A DNA stretch of 64,000 nucleotides, taken from the NCBI GenBank assembly GCA_030426955.1, contig JAUHXS010000008.1, positions 1 through 64,000 on the forward strand, read 5' to 3'. This DNA is from Bacteroidia bacterium. Lineage in GTDB: Bacteria > Bacteroidota > Bacteroidia > Chitinophagales > JAUHXS01. This document shows, piece by piece, positions 16,628 to 24,886 of the stretch. The first letter of the stretch is position 1. Each line of letters begins with the position of its first letter. The notes beneath the pieces were generated by a model. It saw only the letters and a program-made list of their open reading frames with translations, did no database searches and had not been told where the DNA came from. Position numbers and translations under genes: made by a program.

Positions 16628-16710
16628 CTAGCCATTAGTCAACAGTAATTAGTGATTGGAAAAGTTATCATATTTGACTTTTAGGAAAGTAGAATAAAAA
16701 CTATACGCTC

Positions 16711-16747
16711 GATTCCCCTCCTTACAAAGGAGGGGGTAGGGGTGGTT
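16711..16747. repeat. GC-rich REP-like hairpin between paaE-like gene and dtd
   Basis: CCCCTCCTT (16715-16723) and AAGGAGGGG (16727-16735) form a 9-bp stem with a 3-nt loop, followed by GTAGGGGTGG. It stands out from the AT-rich surroundings. The word CCTCCTTxxxAAGGAGGGGGTAGGGGTGG is one I associate with dispersed intergenic repeats in Bacteroidota; copy number in this genome cannot be checked here. Confidence 0.6.
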
Positions 16748-16788
16748 TACAGACTATTATATTTATAGGTTTTTATTAGCATAAAAAA

Positions 16789-17241
16789 ATGCGTGCTGTA
16801 ATACAAAGGGTTTTAAATGCTTCGGTTGCCATTGATGGAGTAGTGAAATCTCAAATTGATCAAGGACTTTTGGTTTTCCTTTGCATTGAGGATGCTGATA
16901 GTCAAGAGGACATTGAATGGCTTTCGGGAAAAATTTCCAGGTTAAGAATATTTAATGATGTAGAAGGAGTAATGAATCTCAGCGTTCAGGATGTGGATGG
17001 TGAAATTTTACTGGTTAGTCAATTTACCTTACATGCCAGTACAAAAAAGGGCAATCGTCCTTCGTTTATTCAAGCGGCGAAACCTGATATAGCTATACCA
17101 TTATACAAACAATTTATACAACAATTAGAAAGTGATTTTGGGAAGAATATTCAAACAGGTGAATTTGGAGCGGATATGAGAATTGAGTTGGTTAATGATG
17201 GTCCAATTACAATTATTATTGATTCTAAAAAAAGAGAATAG
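16789..17241 (+). CDS. dtd: D-aminoacyl-tRNA deacylase
   Basis: 150 aa, the standard DTD length. It removes D-amino acids mischarged on tRNA. The N-terminus MRAVIQRVLNASVAIDG, the SQFTLHASTKKGNRPSF motif at 77-93 and the Gly-cisPro motif in NDGPITI near 136-142 are all present, so it should be active. It starts at ATG 16789 just after a REP-like hairpin, and its stop codon lies inside the stem of a strong hairpin. Confidence 0.95.
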   Translation: MRAVIQRVLNASVAIDGVVKSQIDQGLLVFLCIEDADSQEDIEWLSGKISRLRIFNDVEGVMNLSVQDVDGEILLVSQFTLHASTKKGNRPSFIQAAKPDIAIPLYKQFIQQLESDFGKNIQTGEFGADMRIELVNDGPITIIIDSKKRE

Positions 17242-17263
17242 GCATAAAGTTCTTTATGCCTAT
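17238..17263. terminator. Bidirectional hairpin terminator
   Basis: ATAGGCATAAAG (17238-17249) and CTTTATGCCTAT (17252-17263) are exact complements. The stem starts in the dtd stop codon and lies 28 nt from the stop of the convergent gene at 17292, so it can serve both. No long T-run follows on either strand. Confidence 0.6.
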
Positions 17264-17291
17264 ATATTATAAGAAAAATCTTGTAATTAAG

Positions 17292-18581
17292 TTAGTTGAA
17301 AGCAATCTGTTGCCAACCTATTCCATTATGCAGGTATAAAAAGCCATCTGTATCCATATAAAGGTCACCCTGAGAGCCTGCAACTGGAGGTGTTGCCTGC
17401 GGGTTTAGGTGTAAAACTTCATTTACGGTAACAGTAGTTTGAGTCACACTAAAGGATGGTACATTGCTAAATCCTACAAGAAAAGAATTGTCTGTATTGT
17501 TGGTCAATGGAGAACCGCCGCCATTTCCAGTGCCAAATACGAAAGAATTTAATCCGCTCGCGATGGTAAATTCACCAGCAGCAAAACTTGTATTTCCTGA
17601 AGCTGTTGATCCTAGACCAAAAGACGATGCATAATCTCCTGAAGCTGTTGTTTGTGAATTTGCAGCAAGAGCGGCAAAGCCTGAAGCAGTATTAATGGCA
17701 CCCAAAGCAATAGCACCATTTCCAGAAGCAAGATTAGAACTTCCTAAAGAGAATGAATATCCTCCTGTAGCTTCTGTACTGCTTCCAAGAGCAAATGAGT
17801 TCTGTCCTGAAGCAGTATTGTTGCTTCCTGCGGAAAAAGACCCACTGCCTGTTGCTTTACAAAATAAACCAAAAGCAGCTGATGTGAATCCTAAGCTATC
17901 TTCATTCCAATCAACACCAGAGTTTCTTCCTGCCCTGAATGCTGCCAAACTTTTGTCAAAAAAGAAGCGTCTACCGTGATTGTTATTGCCGTCATAGTCC
18001 AATGTTGGAGAGCCAAATACAAAATCATCATTATCATAGTCGCCTAAGGAGTTTGATGTAATATTTCCAGCAGTTGCAAAGGCGCCAGTAAAGGTGTCTG
18101 ATTCTAATGCTAATACAACTGAAGATCCATCGCTAATTGACAGGGTATCTCCATTTAGAGAAATATCTTGTTTGCTTTCTACTGTCTTTGCGTGCAATGC
18201 GTAAGGAACAGATAGTAACTGAGATGTCCCTAAAAGCTCGTAATTATTACCTGCGTTTTCATCCATTTCTACTTTAACGAAATGAGCATCTGATGCCCAA
18301 TTGATATTAGCGAAAACACCGCTACTTACGATGCCGTTGCCAATATTAAAATTGACCAATCCGCTGTTTGAAGTTGTAACGTTATGCGTTTCAACATAAA
18401 CTGAATTTCCATTGGCACTGGTTTCAAGAATACTGATTTGAAATGTTACGTTTTGATTTATCAAGGCGCCTCCATTATCATCTCTTACAGCAGCCTGATA
18501 CTTAAAAGACTCAGGAGCTTGAGCAAACACAATGTTTGCAGTCAATATAAATGCAAGTAAATTTATAGTAATCTTTTTCAT
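17292..18581 (-). CDS. Secreted adhesin-like protein with YadA-head-type repeats
   Basis: A 429-aa protein. The signal peptide MKKITINLLAFILTANIVFA is followed by a domain common in Bacteroidota tail-fibre-like proteins (APESFKYQAAVRDDNGGAL..., VPYALHAKTVE). Residues about 225-365 carry about nine 14-residue repeats of the type ASGxxSFAxGxxNxA, which are left-handed beta-roll units like those of trimeric adhesin heads. A C-terminal segment, GDLYMDTDGFLYLHNGIGWQ, ends the protein. No membrane anchor or T9SS tail is seen on it. It is 12 nt downstream of a T9SS protein gene on the same strand, so the two are probably made together. Trimerisation and adhesion are inferences from the repeats. Confidence 0.75.
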   Translation of the reverse strand: MKKITINLLAFILTANIVFAQAPESFKYQAAVRDDNGGALINQNVTFQISILETSANGNSVYVETHNVTTSNSGLVNFNIGNGIVSSGVFANINWASDAHFVKVEMDENAGNNYELLGTSQLLSVPYALHAKTVESKQDISLNGDTLSISDGSSVVLALESDTFTGAFATAGNITSNSLGDYDNDDFVFGSPTLDYDGNNNHGRRFFFDKSLAAFRAGRNSGVDWNEDSLGFTSAAFGLFCKATGSGSFSAGSNNTASGQNSFALGSSTEATGGYSFSLGSSNLASGNGAIALGAINTASGFAALAANSQTTASGDYASSFGLGSTASGNTSFAAGEFTIASGLNSFVFGTGNGGGSPLTNNTDNSFLVGFSNVPSFSVTQTTVTVNEVLHLNPQATPPVAGSQGDLYMDTDGFLYLHNGIGWQQIAFN

Positions 18582-18593
18582 AATAGTTGCGGA

Positions 18594-19046
18594 TTATTTT
18601 TTGAGAATTTTATAGGATGAAATTTGTTTGTCTTTGTCTTTTAAAATCAGGAAATAATTTCCACCGACTAAGCCTGAAAGGTCAACTTTTGTTTTATTGG
18701 TAGCGAATTCAAATTTTATATTTTCGCTTCCATCAATTGAAAAAATGTGCCCTTGTAATGTTTCATTATTGTCTGGGTAAGAAATGATGACCTGATCCGT
18801 TGCTGGGTTTGGGAAAATCTCAAGCGTTAGACCTTGTACCATTTCTATTTCCGTCACAGTAATATTTGATGACTCATAAAATCCTGAAGATGCTTTTCCC
18901 ATGGTTCCAACTACTACTTCGCCAACTGCCCAATCAGATTTTGAGCTTTGGCTTCCAGCAGAAGTAATTGCTTCCGTGTGATTTTGCGATTTAGACGGTA
19001 GCATGGAGGTAAGTATTATGATTATAAATAATAAAAGTTTTCTCAT
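18594..19046 (-). CDS. Small secreted protein with T9SS type-A sorting domain
   Basis: 150 aa from ATG 19046, where a clean signal peptide (MRKLLLFIIIILTSMLPSKS) begins; a start eight codons upstream would spoil it. A short region (SKSDWAVGEVVVGTMG) is followed by the type-A sorting domain LTLEIFPNPATDQVIISYP through KVDLSGLVGGNYFLIL, ending YKILKK. Nearly the whole protein is the sorting domain, so it is a minimal T9SS cargo. It is the first gene of a two-gene unit with the adhesin-like protein. Confidence 0.82.
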   Translation of the reverse strand: MRKLLLFIIIILTSMLPSKSQNHTEAITSAGSQSSKSDWAVGEVVVGTMGKASSGFYESSNITVTEIEMVQGLTLEIFPNPATDQVIISYPDNNETLQGHIFSIDGSENIKFEFATNKTKVDLSGLVGGNYFLILKDKDKQISSYKILKK

Positions 19047-19136
19047 GTCTTTAACATATGACTGATACAAAAAAAAGTTAGTATCAGCTTTTAATGAAAA
19101 ATAAGGTATGAGCTAGGTGAAATAAGGTATAAAGTC

Positions 19137-19850
19137 TTATATCTTGGGTAAGAGCTTTGTTAAAGCTGATTGATAAGTTTGACCTACTGGGATTTCTTGC
19201 TCATCAATAATAATAAAGCTTGGACCAGTTGCTTCTACTTTAGATAAGTTGATGGCAAATGATTTGTGCACTCTGATAAAGCGGTTATCTAACTGGTCTA
19301 AAATCTCTTTTAACTTTCCACGAACTAGGTGTTTCTTCGAATTAACACAAATGGAAGTATAGTTGCCTTCAGCTTTGAGAAATTTAATTTCTTCAATCAA
19401 TAGCTTTCTATACAGGTGTTCATCCTTAACGAATATGGAGTCATTAAGCACATTATTTCTTTGACTTTTTGAACGATCATTAAAGTTGGCCATTGCTGTT
19501 TCAATAGATGCATAAAGATCATCTTGCTGAAATGGCTTTACCAAAAAACCATTGGGCCTAGTTTTGGATGCTTTTGTTACGGTGTCTTGATCAGAGTTTG
19601 AGCTTGCATATATAATGGGAATGCTATGCTCTTGGTTATTAATAAAGTCTGCAACGTCAATTCCAGACTTATTTCCACCTAGGTTAATATCTAAAATGGC
19701 TAAATCAGGCTTTACATTTTTTATAATCTCTGTGGCATTGCTATAATCCATTGCTATTCCCGCTACATGATAGCCAAGTCTCTGAAGCATTTGCTTCATG
19801 TCTTCAGCCACAATTAGTTCATCCTCAACGATTAAAATCTTAGGTATCAT
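19137..19850 (-). CDS. LytTR-type response regulator
   Basis: 237 aa. The receiver domain at 1-120 has the phosphoacceptor D54 (LAILDINLGG) and the acidic pocket VEDE. A LytTR DNA-binding domain follows at about 137-237 (EEIKFLKAEGNYTSICV, FIRVHKSFAINLSKV, PVGQTYQSAL). It binds DNA as a beta-fold regulator. Its start codon follows directly on the stop codon of the histidine-kinase gene, so the pair is cotranscribed and very probably cognate. Target genes are unknown; the adjacent surface-protein pair downstream is a natural candidate. Confidence 0.92.
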   Translation of the reverse strand: MIPKILIVEDELIVAEDMKQMLQRLGYHVAGIAMDYSNATEIIKNVKPDLAILDINLGGNKSGIDVADFINNQEHSIPIIYASSNSDQDTVTKASKTRPNGFLVKPFQQDDLYASIETAMANFNDRSKSQRNNVLNDSIFVKDEHLYRKLLIEEIKFLKAEGNYTSICVNSKKHLVRGKLKEILDQLDNRFIRVHKSFAINLSKVEATGPSFIIIDEQEIPVGQTYQSALTKLLPKI

Positions 19851-21074
19851 TTAGGCAATTTGTTTTCTTAATGCAGTTTCCTGAAAAGCCACTTCAAAAG
19901 TAGCTCCTTTATCAAAAGTATACGCTACTTCTCCCCTTAATTGAGTAGATAGAATTTTTACTAACCTGAGTCCTAGTGTTTCACTTGTTTCAAAGTCAAA
20001 TCCATTTGGCAGTCCTTGACCTGAATCCTTCACAATTAGCTTCCGCTTTTCACTAGATTGAGATATTGAGATATATAATTGAGGAGAATGTACGATGGCA
20101 TACTTAATGGCATTAGATACTAACTCGTTCAATATAAGCGCAAGAGGAACTGCCGTATCAATATCGAGATGTACGTTATTGATATCTATTGTGCATTTTT
20201 TCGACGCCTCAGACTTTCCAAAAGAGCTGTATAGCTGGTGGATTAATTCCTTAGCATATTCCTCAAAATCTACTTGGCTAAGGTTTTCATTTTGATATAG
20301 CTTTTGATGTAAAAGTGCCATCGTTTTTATTCTGGATTGACCTTCTCGCACAGCACTTATGGCGGAAGCATCTTCAATAGTGCTAGACTGTAAATTTAAT
20401 AGACTGGAAATGACTTGTAAGTTATTTTTAACTCTGTGATGGATTTCTTTGAGTAAAACCTCTTTTTCAGAATTACTTTGTTCTAGTGCTTTGTTGGCAG
20501 CAGTTAGTTTTTGCTCAGACTTAGTGTGTAGTGAAGTATACTGATATATGGTGTAAAAGGTAATGAACAAAGCAATTGATATTTCTACAATCAAGGATAG
20601 TTGAGCAATTTTAGAAAGGGATCCTATATGATTTATGTTTTCATTTAGTGTGAAAAGTATGTGGCACGAAATTCCTATAACAGTTATAAGAAGGGCTAAA
20701 AAACCTATTCTAATGCCAAGACCAAAGAATGCGAAAGTAACAGCAACAACTAGCCAAATGATATCACCGTAATGAATGATGTGATCCATGGTATGCATCG
20801 TGACTTGTGGCAAAATCAGCCCTAGAAAAGAGACGACAAAATAGATTGGTTTGTATCTTCGGGTTTTGTAAAGATATAACAGGCAACCGCCTGTTATAAA
20901 AAAAGATCCAAAAAAAGCAGTGAAAGACTCTAAATCATCTGGTATATAAGTGCAAGACAACAGAAAGAAAAGAATAGTTAGAATGTAGTTTACTCTCCAA
21001 ATCAAGTTGAAGCGAGCGATGTCAAAGTCATTCCTAAGTCCTGACTGAAGATTAAAACCTGGTAATTGTATCAT
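19851..21074 (-). CDS. Membrane histidine kinase (HisKA_2 type)
   Basis: A 407-aa protein. The N-terminal half holds about six membrane helices (residues 25-185) with almost no periplasmic domain, so it probably senses a membrane-linked or intracellular signal. A short coiled coil (HTKSEQKLTAANKALEQ) leads to the dimerisation/phosphoacceptor segment LKEIHHRVKNNLQVISSLL (His about 212-213), which marks the HisKA_2 group. The HATPase domain has NELVSNAIKYA and VKDSGQGLPNGF. The partner is the LytTR regulator encoded immediately downstream. Confidence 0.92.
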   Translation of the reverse strand: MIQLPGFNLQSGLRNDFDIARFNLIWRVNYILTILFFLLSCTYIPDDLESFTAFFGSFFITGGCLLYLYKTRRYKPIYFVVSFLGLILPQVTMHTMDHIIHYGDIIWLVVAVTFAFFGLGIRIGFLALLITVIGISCHILFTLNENINHIGSLSKIAQLSLIVEISIALFITFYTIYQYTSLHTKSEQKLTAANKALEQSNSEKEVLLKEIHHRVKNNLQVISSLLNLQSSTIEDASAISAVREGQSRIKTMALLHQKLYQNENLSQVDFEEYAKELIHQLYSSFGKSEASKKCTIDINNVHLDIDTAVPLALILNELVSNAIKYAIVHSPQLYISISQSSEKRKLIVKDSGQGLPNGFDFETSETLGLRLVKILSTQLRGEVAYTFDKGATFEVAFQETALRKQIA

Positions 21075-21146
21075 TTAGGCTTTATAAGGTTTTTCAAAAA
21101 TAATAAATAATGCCTAGTTTTATTTGAGTATCATTTTATTGAAAAG

Positions 21147-21632
21147 GTGCAAAGAAAAGCTAAGTATTATTCTAAAGAAGAAGCGTTGCAGAAATTGCGG
21201 CATTATTGTGCTTATCAAGAGCGTTGCCAAAAAGAAGTGCGTACTAAGCTGTTAGAGTTGGGACAACGAGGTGATGATTTAGAAGAAATAATAGCGATGC
21301 TTATTGAAGAGAATTTTATAGATGAGGAGCGTTTTGCTCAACTTTATGTCGGTGGAAAGTTTAGAATCAAAAGGTGGGGGAGGCAAAAGATAATTAATGG
21401 CTTGATGCAAAAGAACATTTCTGACTATTGCATGAATAAAGCAATTAAGATGATAAATGAAGAAGATTATTTCAATGTGTTAAAAGAGCTTGCAACGAGC
21501 AAGTTGTCCAAAATTTCTGAAAGTGAAGATATTTACACTAAAAGAAAAAAAGTAGCAAACTATTTAGTGCAAAGAGGCTTTGAAAATGAAATTATATGGA
21601 GCGTTATAAAAGAACTAGAGCTATCTGAATAG
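21147..21632 (+). CDS. recX: RecX regulatory protein
   Basis: 161 aa from GTG 21147. All-helical three-repeat RecX fold: EEALQKLRHYCAYQERCQKE, VRTKLLELG, IAMLIEENFIDEERFAQLYV, KFRIKRWGRQKIINGLMQK. RecX binds and restrains RecA filaments. Length and motifs are standard. No recA is adjacent. The 3' end overlaps the convergent surface-protein gene by 12 nt. Confidence 0.9.
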   Translation: MQRKAKYYSKEEALQKLRHYCAYQERCQKEVRTKLLELGQRGDDLEEIIAMLIEENFIDEERFAQLYVGGKFRIKRWGRQKIINGLMQKNISDYCMNKAIKMINEEDYFNVLKELATSKLSKISESEDIYTKRKKVANYLVQRGFENEIIWSVIKELELSE

Positions 21633-23174
21633 GGTAACCATTCCTTGATCTAGAACTAAATTTTTACCATTTTCCAAGGCATCCTCCTGTACAATGTAGT
21701 ATACATAAACACCAATTTGTACAGGCTTCTTTTTGTAACTTCCATCCCAACTTTTATTATTATTAGAGCTTTCAAATACAAGTTTACCATATCTATCATA
21801 AATCCTTAATAATATACCATCTGTTCCCTGTGCTCTTCGCAATGTAAATAGGTCGTTCAAGCCATCTCCATTAGGCGTAAATACAGATGGTATAAAAATT
21901 AAATCACAGTCTAAAATATGGTATGTGTTTGTCAAACAAACACTATCTGCTTCAATTTCACAAATAAAAGTTTCTACCTGAGATACTATTATTTCAGGAG
22001 TGGTTGCCCCAGTATTCCATAAGTAAGAATTTGCAATAGCAGTATCTGCATCAAGGGTTACAGGAACATCATCGCAAAAAGGAAATTCAAAGCCTTGTTC
22101 GTCTCTCTTTAGAGAAACAGTATCATATGCTGTGTCAGCACAGACTGTTCCAGGATCGACAATCAAGCGGATAATGTAAGTACCAGTGTCATTAAAAGTA
22201 TATGATACATCAAATTGAGAAGATGTATCATTATTGGTACTACTATCCCCAAAATCCCATGTATAGAAATTGCCTATACTACTATTTGATGTCGTTATAG
22301 TCTGCTGACACTGATCAACTCCTTGATCGATACTAATGTCAAAATCAGAAATTACTAGGGGAGGACAATCTTCGACAATGAACTGAAAGTCTCTAATAGT
22401 CTCTCCGATTAAAACTCCACTACGATACTCCTCAACACATATGCCTACAGCAAAAATACCAACTAAAGTAGGTGTAAAAGTAACTAATCCTGAGTTTGGG
22501 TCTATATTTATGGCTGGATTTGCATCCAATGGATTTAGAAAAGTGTAGGCTCCTGTATAAGTTATTGGGGGAGCAGGTGCAACGTTGCTAGCTCCTTGTG
22601 TATAAGGAGTGCATAGCTTGTATACTAGTGAATCACCATCTATATCTATTGCAGAATGATCATACGAAAAAGGTTGATTGAGGCACACCGCAATAGGCGG
22701 ATCGTTATTAAACGTGGGGCTTGTATTACATGAAATGCCAGTTGAAATTGTTTGATAATAAGAAAAACTACTGCTCGGAGGAATATTCGTAACAACATCG
22801 GCTCGACAGCATCCTGGTATTTTTAGCCGATAACCACCTGCCGTATCTGGTAAGTGCAACGTATCTAAATAAGTCCAAATTTCAAGACACAAATTTGAAG
22901 GTATAGCAGTACAAGGATAATTGAACAATATGTTTAAAGAGTCTGAGCCTTTGTAGTTTAGAGGTTCTATGAAAAGGGGATCGCCAATTCCATTATAAAC
23001 GTGGGTGCTTAGATTGTCTACAGAGAGAGAGCCACTACAGTCAATGTATAGTTTAAGTTCGAGTTCATAATTGTCTCCACCCAAACATCGATAGGTATAA
23101 TCTCCTCCGAAAGTATGTCCTCCATAAACCAAGGTTGGTGATACAAAAAGAATAAGATATAGAATGTTTTTCAT
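21621..23174 (-). CDS. Secreted PKD-domain protein with T9SS type-B tail
   Basis: 517 aa. Signal peptide MKNILYLILFVSPTLVYG, then a Cys-containing N-terminal region beginning GGDYTYRCLGGDNYELELKL, typical of a Bacteroidota surface-protein family. An Ig-like segment (PPIAVCLNQPFSYDHSAID, LVTFTPTLVGIFAV) and a PKD domain (NFYTWDFGDSS, YTFNDTGTYIIRLIV) follow. The type-B sorting domain has IPSVFTPNGDGLNDLF, IYDRYGKLVFES, WDGSYKKKPVQIGVYVYYI. It is probably exported by T9SS and used for adhesion or gliding. It overlaps recX tail to tail by 12 nt. Confidence 0.88.
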   Translation of the reverse strand: MKNILYLILFVSPTLVYGGHTFGGDYTYRCLGGDNYELELKLYIDCSGSLSVDNLSTHVYNGIGDPLFIEPLNYKGSDSLNILFNYPCTAIPSNLCLEIWTYLDTLHLPDTAGGYRLKIPGCCRADVVTNIPPSSSFSYYQTISTGISCNTSPTFNNDPPIAVCLNQPFSYDHSAIDIDGDSLVYKLCTPYTQGASNVAPAPPITYTGAYTFLNPLDANPAINIDPNSGLVTFTPTLVGIFAVGICVEEYRSGVLIGETIRDFQFIVEDCPPLVISDFDISIDQGVDQCQQTITTSNSSIGNFYTWDFGDSSTNNDTSSQFDVSYTFNDTGTYIIRLIVDPGTVCADTAYDTVSLKRDEQGFEFPFCDDVPVTLDADTAIANSYLWNTGATTPEIIVSQVETFICEIEADSVCLTNTYHILDCDLIFIPSVFTPNGDGLNDLFTLRRAQGTDGILLRIYDRYGKLVFESSNNNKSWDGSYKKKPVQIGVYVYYIVQEDALENGKNLVLDQGMVTLFR

Positions 23175-23224
23175 AAAATAAAATGAGACTTTTGAGGTCT
23201 AAAGGTATGGCTGTCAAAGTGTAA

Positions 23225-23944
23225 TCATTTCTTTGTAAGTTTTTCTAAATACATTCTGATAGTATCTTCAAGCCCAAGGTATATTGCATCACAAATTAAG
23301 GCATGTCCTATGGAAACTTCATCCATAAATGGAATTTGCCCTCTTAAATAGGCAAGATTTTCTAAACTCAAATCATGTCCTGCATTAATACCTATCCCTA
23401 TTCTTTGAGCAAAGTTGGCAGCTTGTACGTAAGGCTCAACTGCTTTTTCTCTTCCATGAGTATAGTTTGCAGCGTAAGAGCCCGTGTATAATTCAATTCT
23501 ATCTGCTCCTGCTTTGGCAGCTCCTTCAACAAACTGTGCTATCGGATCAACGAATAAAGATACCCTAATGCTGTTTCTATGAAGTTCCTGTATAACCTCA
23601 TTTAGTAGAGACTTATTTCCCAAAGTATCCCAACCTTGATTAGATGTCAGCACATCTGGGCTATCAGGTACTAAAGTACATTGAGCTGGCTTAACTTCCG
23701 TAACCAACTTAAGAAAGTTTTCAGAGGGATATCCCTCAATATTAAATTCAGTCGTTAAGTTTGGCTTCAAGTCCCTAACATCTTGATACCGAATATGACG
23801 TTCATCTGGTCTTGGGTGTACTGTGATTCCCTGTGCTCCGAATTTTTCACAATCTTGAGCTGCTTTGACAATATTAGGCAAATCTCCCCCTCTTGCGTTG
23901 CGTAGGGTAGCAAACTTATTAATATTAACACTAAGTGCTGTCAT
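23225..23944 (-). CDS. pdxJ: Pyridoxine 5'-phosphate synthase
   Basis: 239 aa from ATG 23944; a TTG one codon upstream is not needed. It makes pyridoxine 5'-phosphate from 1-deoxyxylulose 5-phosphate and 3-amino-2-oxopropyl phosphate. Signatures are SVNINKFATLRNARGG, GITVHPRPDERHI, FNIEGYPS, VSLFVDP, RIELYTGSYA and INAGHDLSLENL. Length is standard for the TIM-barrel enzyme. It is 7 nt downstream of the cyclophilin lipoprotein gene, so cotranscription is likely though functionally unexplained. Confidence 0.95.
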   Translation of the reverse strand: MTALSVNINKFATLRNARGGDLPNIVKAAQDCEKFGAQGITVHPRPDERHIRYQDVRDLKPNLTTEFNIEGYPSENFLKLVTEVKPAQCTLVPDSPDVLTSNQGWDTLGNKSLLNEVIQELHRNSIRVSLFVDPIAQFVEGAAKAGADRIELYTGSYAANYTHGREKAVEPYVQAANFAQRIGIGINAGHDLSLENLAYLRGQIPFMDEVSIGHALICDAIYLGLEDTIRMYLEKLTKK

Positions 23945-23951
23945 CAAAGAA

Positions 23952-24806
23952 TTATTTAGGCTCGAAGTTAAACTGGCTTTTTAATTGAGCCCTTGTGTAT
24001 TGTACGATACTTACATTCATTGGGATGGGGTCATCGGGTCTATTATTTGGAGTTCCACTATTAGGTTGTGCTGCAATTGTCTCGACAGTTTCCATACCAT
24101 CTAAAACAATGCCAAATACCGTATAGTTACCATCCAAACCATGTGCTCCATTTATATTTTCAACCACATAAAATTGTGAGCCGTTTGACTTCTTCTCAGG
24201 GTTCACATCATCCTCTTCACGGGCCGCTCCGACTGCCCCATATACGTGAGTAAGGCTATCATGGAATTCGGCATCAATTTCATATCCTGGGCCTCCACTT
24301 CCATCATTATTAGGGTCGTTATCTTTTGTATTAGGGTCGCCTCCTTGAATAACAAAGCCATTTACAATTCTATGAAAAGTGGTACTGTCAAAAAAATCCT
24401 CTTCTGCAAGCGCTAGAAAATTTGCTTTGTGCAATTCTGTAGAGTCATATAGCCAGAAAGTAAAGGCTCCAAAATCAGTAGAGACATTGATTAAATCCAA
24501 CAATTCCGCAACTATTATATCTTCTTCAGCATTATCTTCTCCAACTTCACTTTTAACGGTCAGTTTTACTGTATAAGTGCTATCCTTAGCATAAGTATGT
24601 ATAAGTTCGATCCCGCTTGTGCCATCACCATAGTCCCAAGTGGCTTCTGTGTATGTATTTTGTGAAGTATTAGCTAATGTTACTTTAAGCTCATCGACCT
24701 CATAAGTAAATGAAGCAACTGGAGCTTTTGCTTCTTCTTTACCCTTATTACAGCTAATCGTTACTATTAAAAGCAATACAAAAGTAGTAGGTGTGATATT
24801 TTTCAT
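23952..24806 (-). CDS. Lipoprotein with PKD domain and cyclophilin-type peptidyl-prolyl isomerase
   Basis: 284 aa from ATG 24806. A lipoprotein signal, TFVLLLIVTISCNK, places Cys near residue 20. Residues about 30-95 form a PKD domain (VASFTYEVDELKVTL, ATWDYGDGT, KDSTYTVKLTV). The cyclophilin domain follows (TTFHRIVNGFVIQGGDP, GGPGYEIDAEF, NGSQFYVV, LDGNYTVFGIV). The catalytic Arg in FHRI and the FVIQGGD motif are present. It is probably tethered to a membrane facing the periplasm or cell exterior and helps fold exported proteins. An N-terminal PKD on a cyclophilin is unusual outside this phylum. Confidence 0.88.
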   Translation of the reverse strand: MKNITPTTFVLLLIVTISCNKGKEEAKAPVASFTYEVDELKVTLANTSQNTYTEATWDYGDGTSGIELIHTYAKDSTYTVKLTVKSEVGEDNAEEDIIVAELLDLINVSTDFGAFTFWLYDSTELHKANFLALAEEDFFDSTTFHRIVNGFVIQGGDPNTKDNDPNNDGSGGPGYEIDAEFHDSLTHVYGAVGAAREEDDVNPEKKSNGSQFYVVENINGAHGLDGNYTVFGIVLDGMETVETIAAQPNSGTPNNRPDDPIPMNVSIVQYTRAQLKSQFNFEPK

Positions 24807-24886
24807 GATGATCAATTATCCATTACTGGTATCATGAAGTTAGTGAAAAAACTCAAGAATAGAGGTGTAGGTGATTTTGTAAAAAA

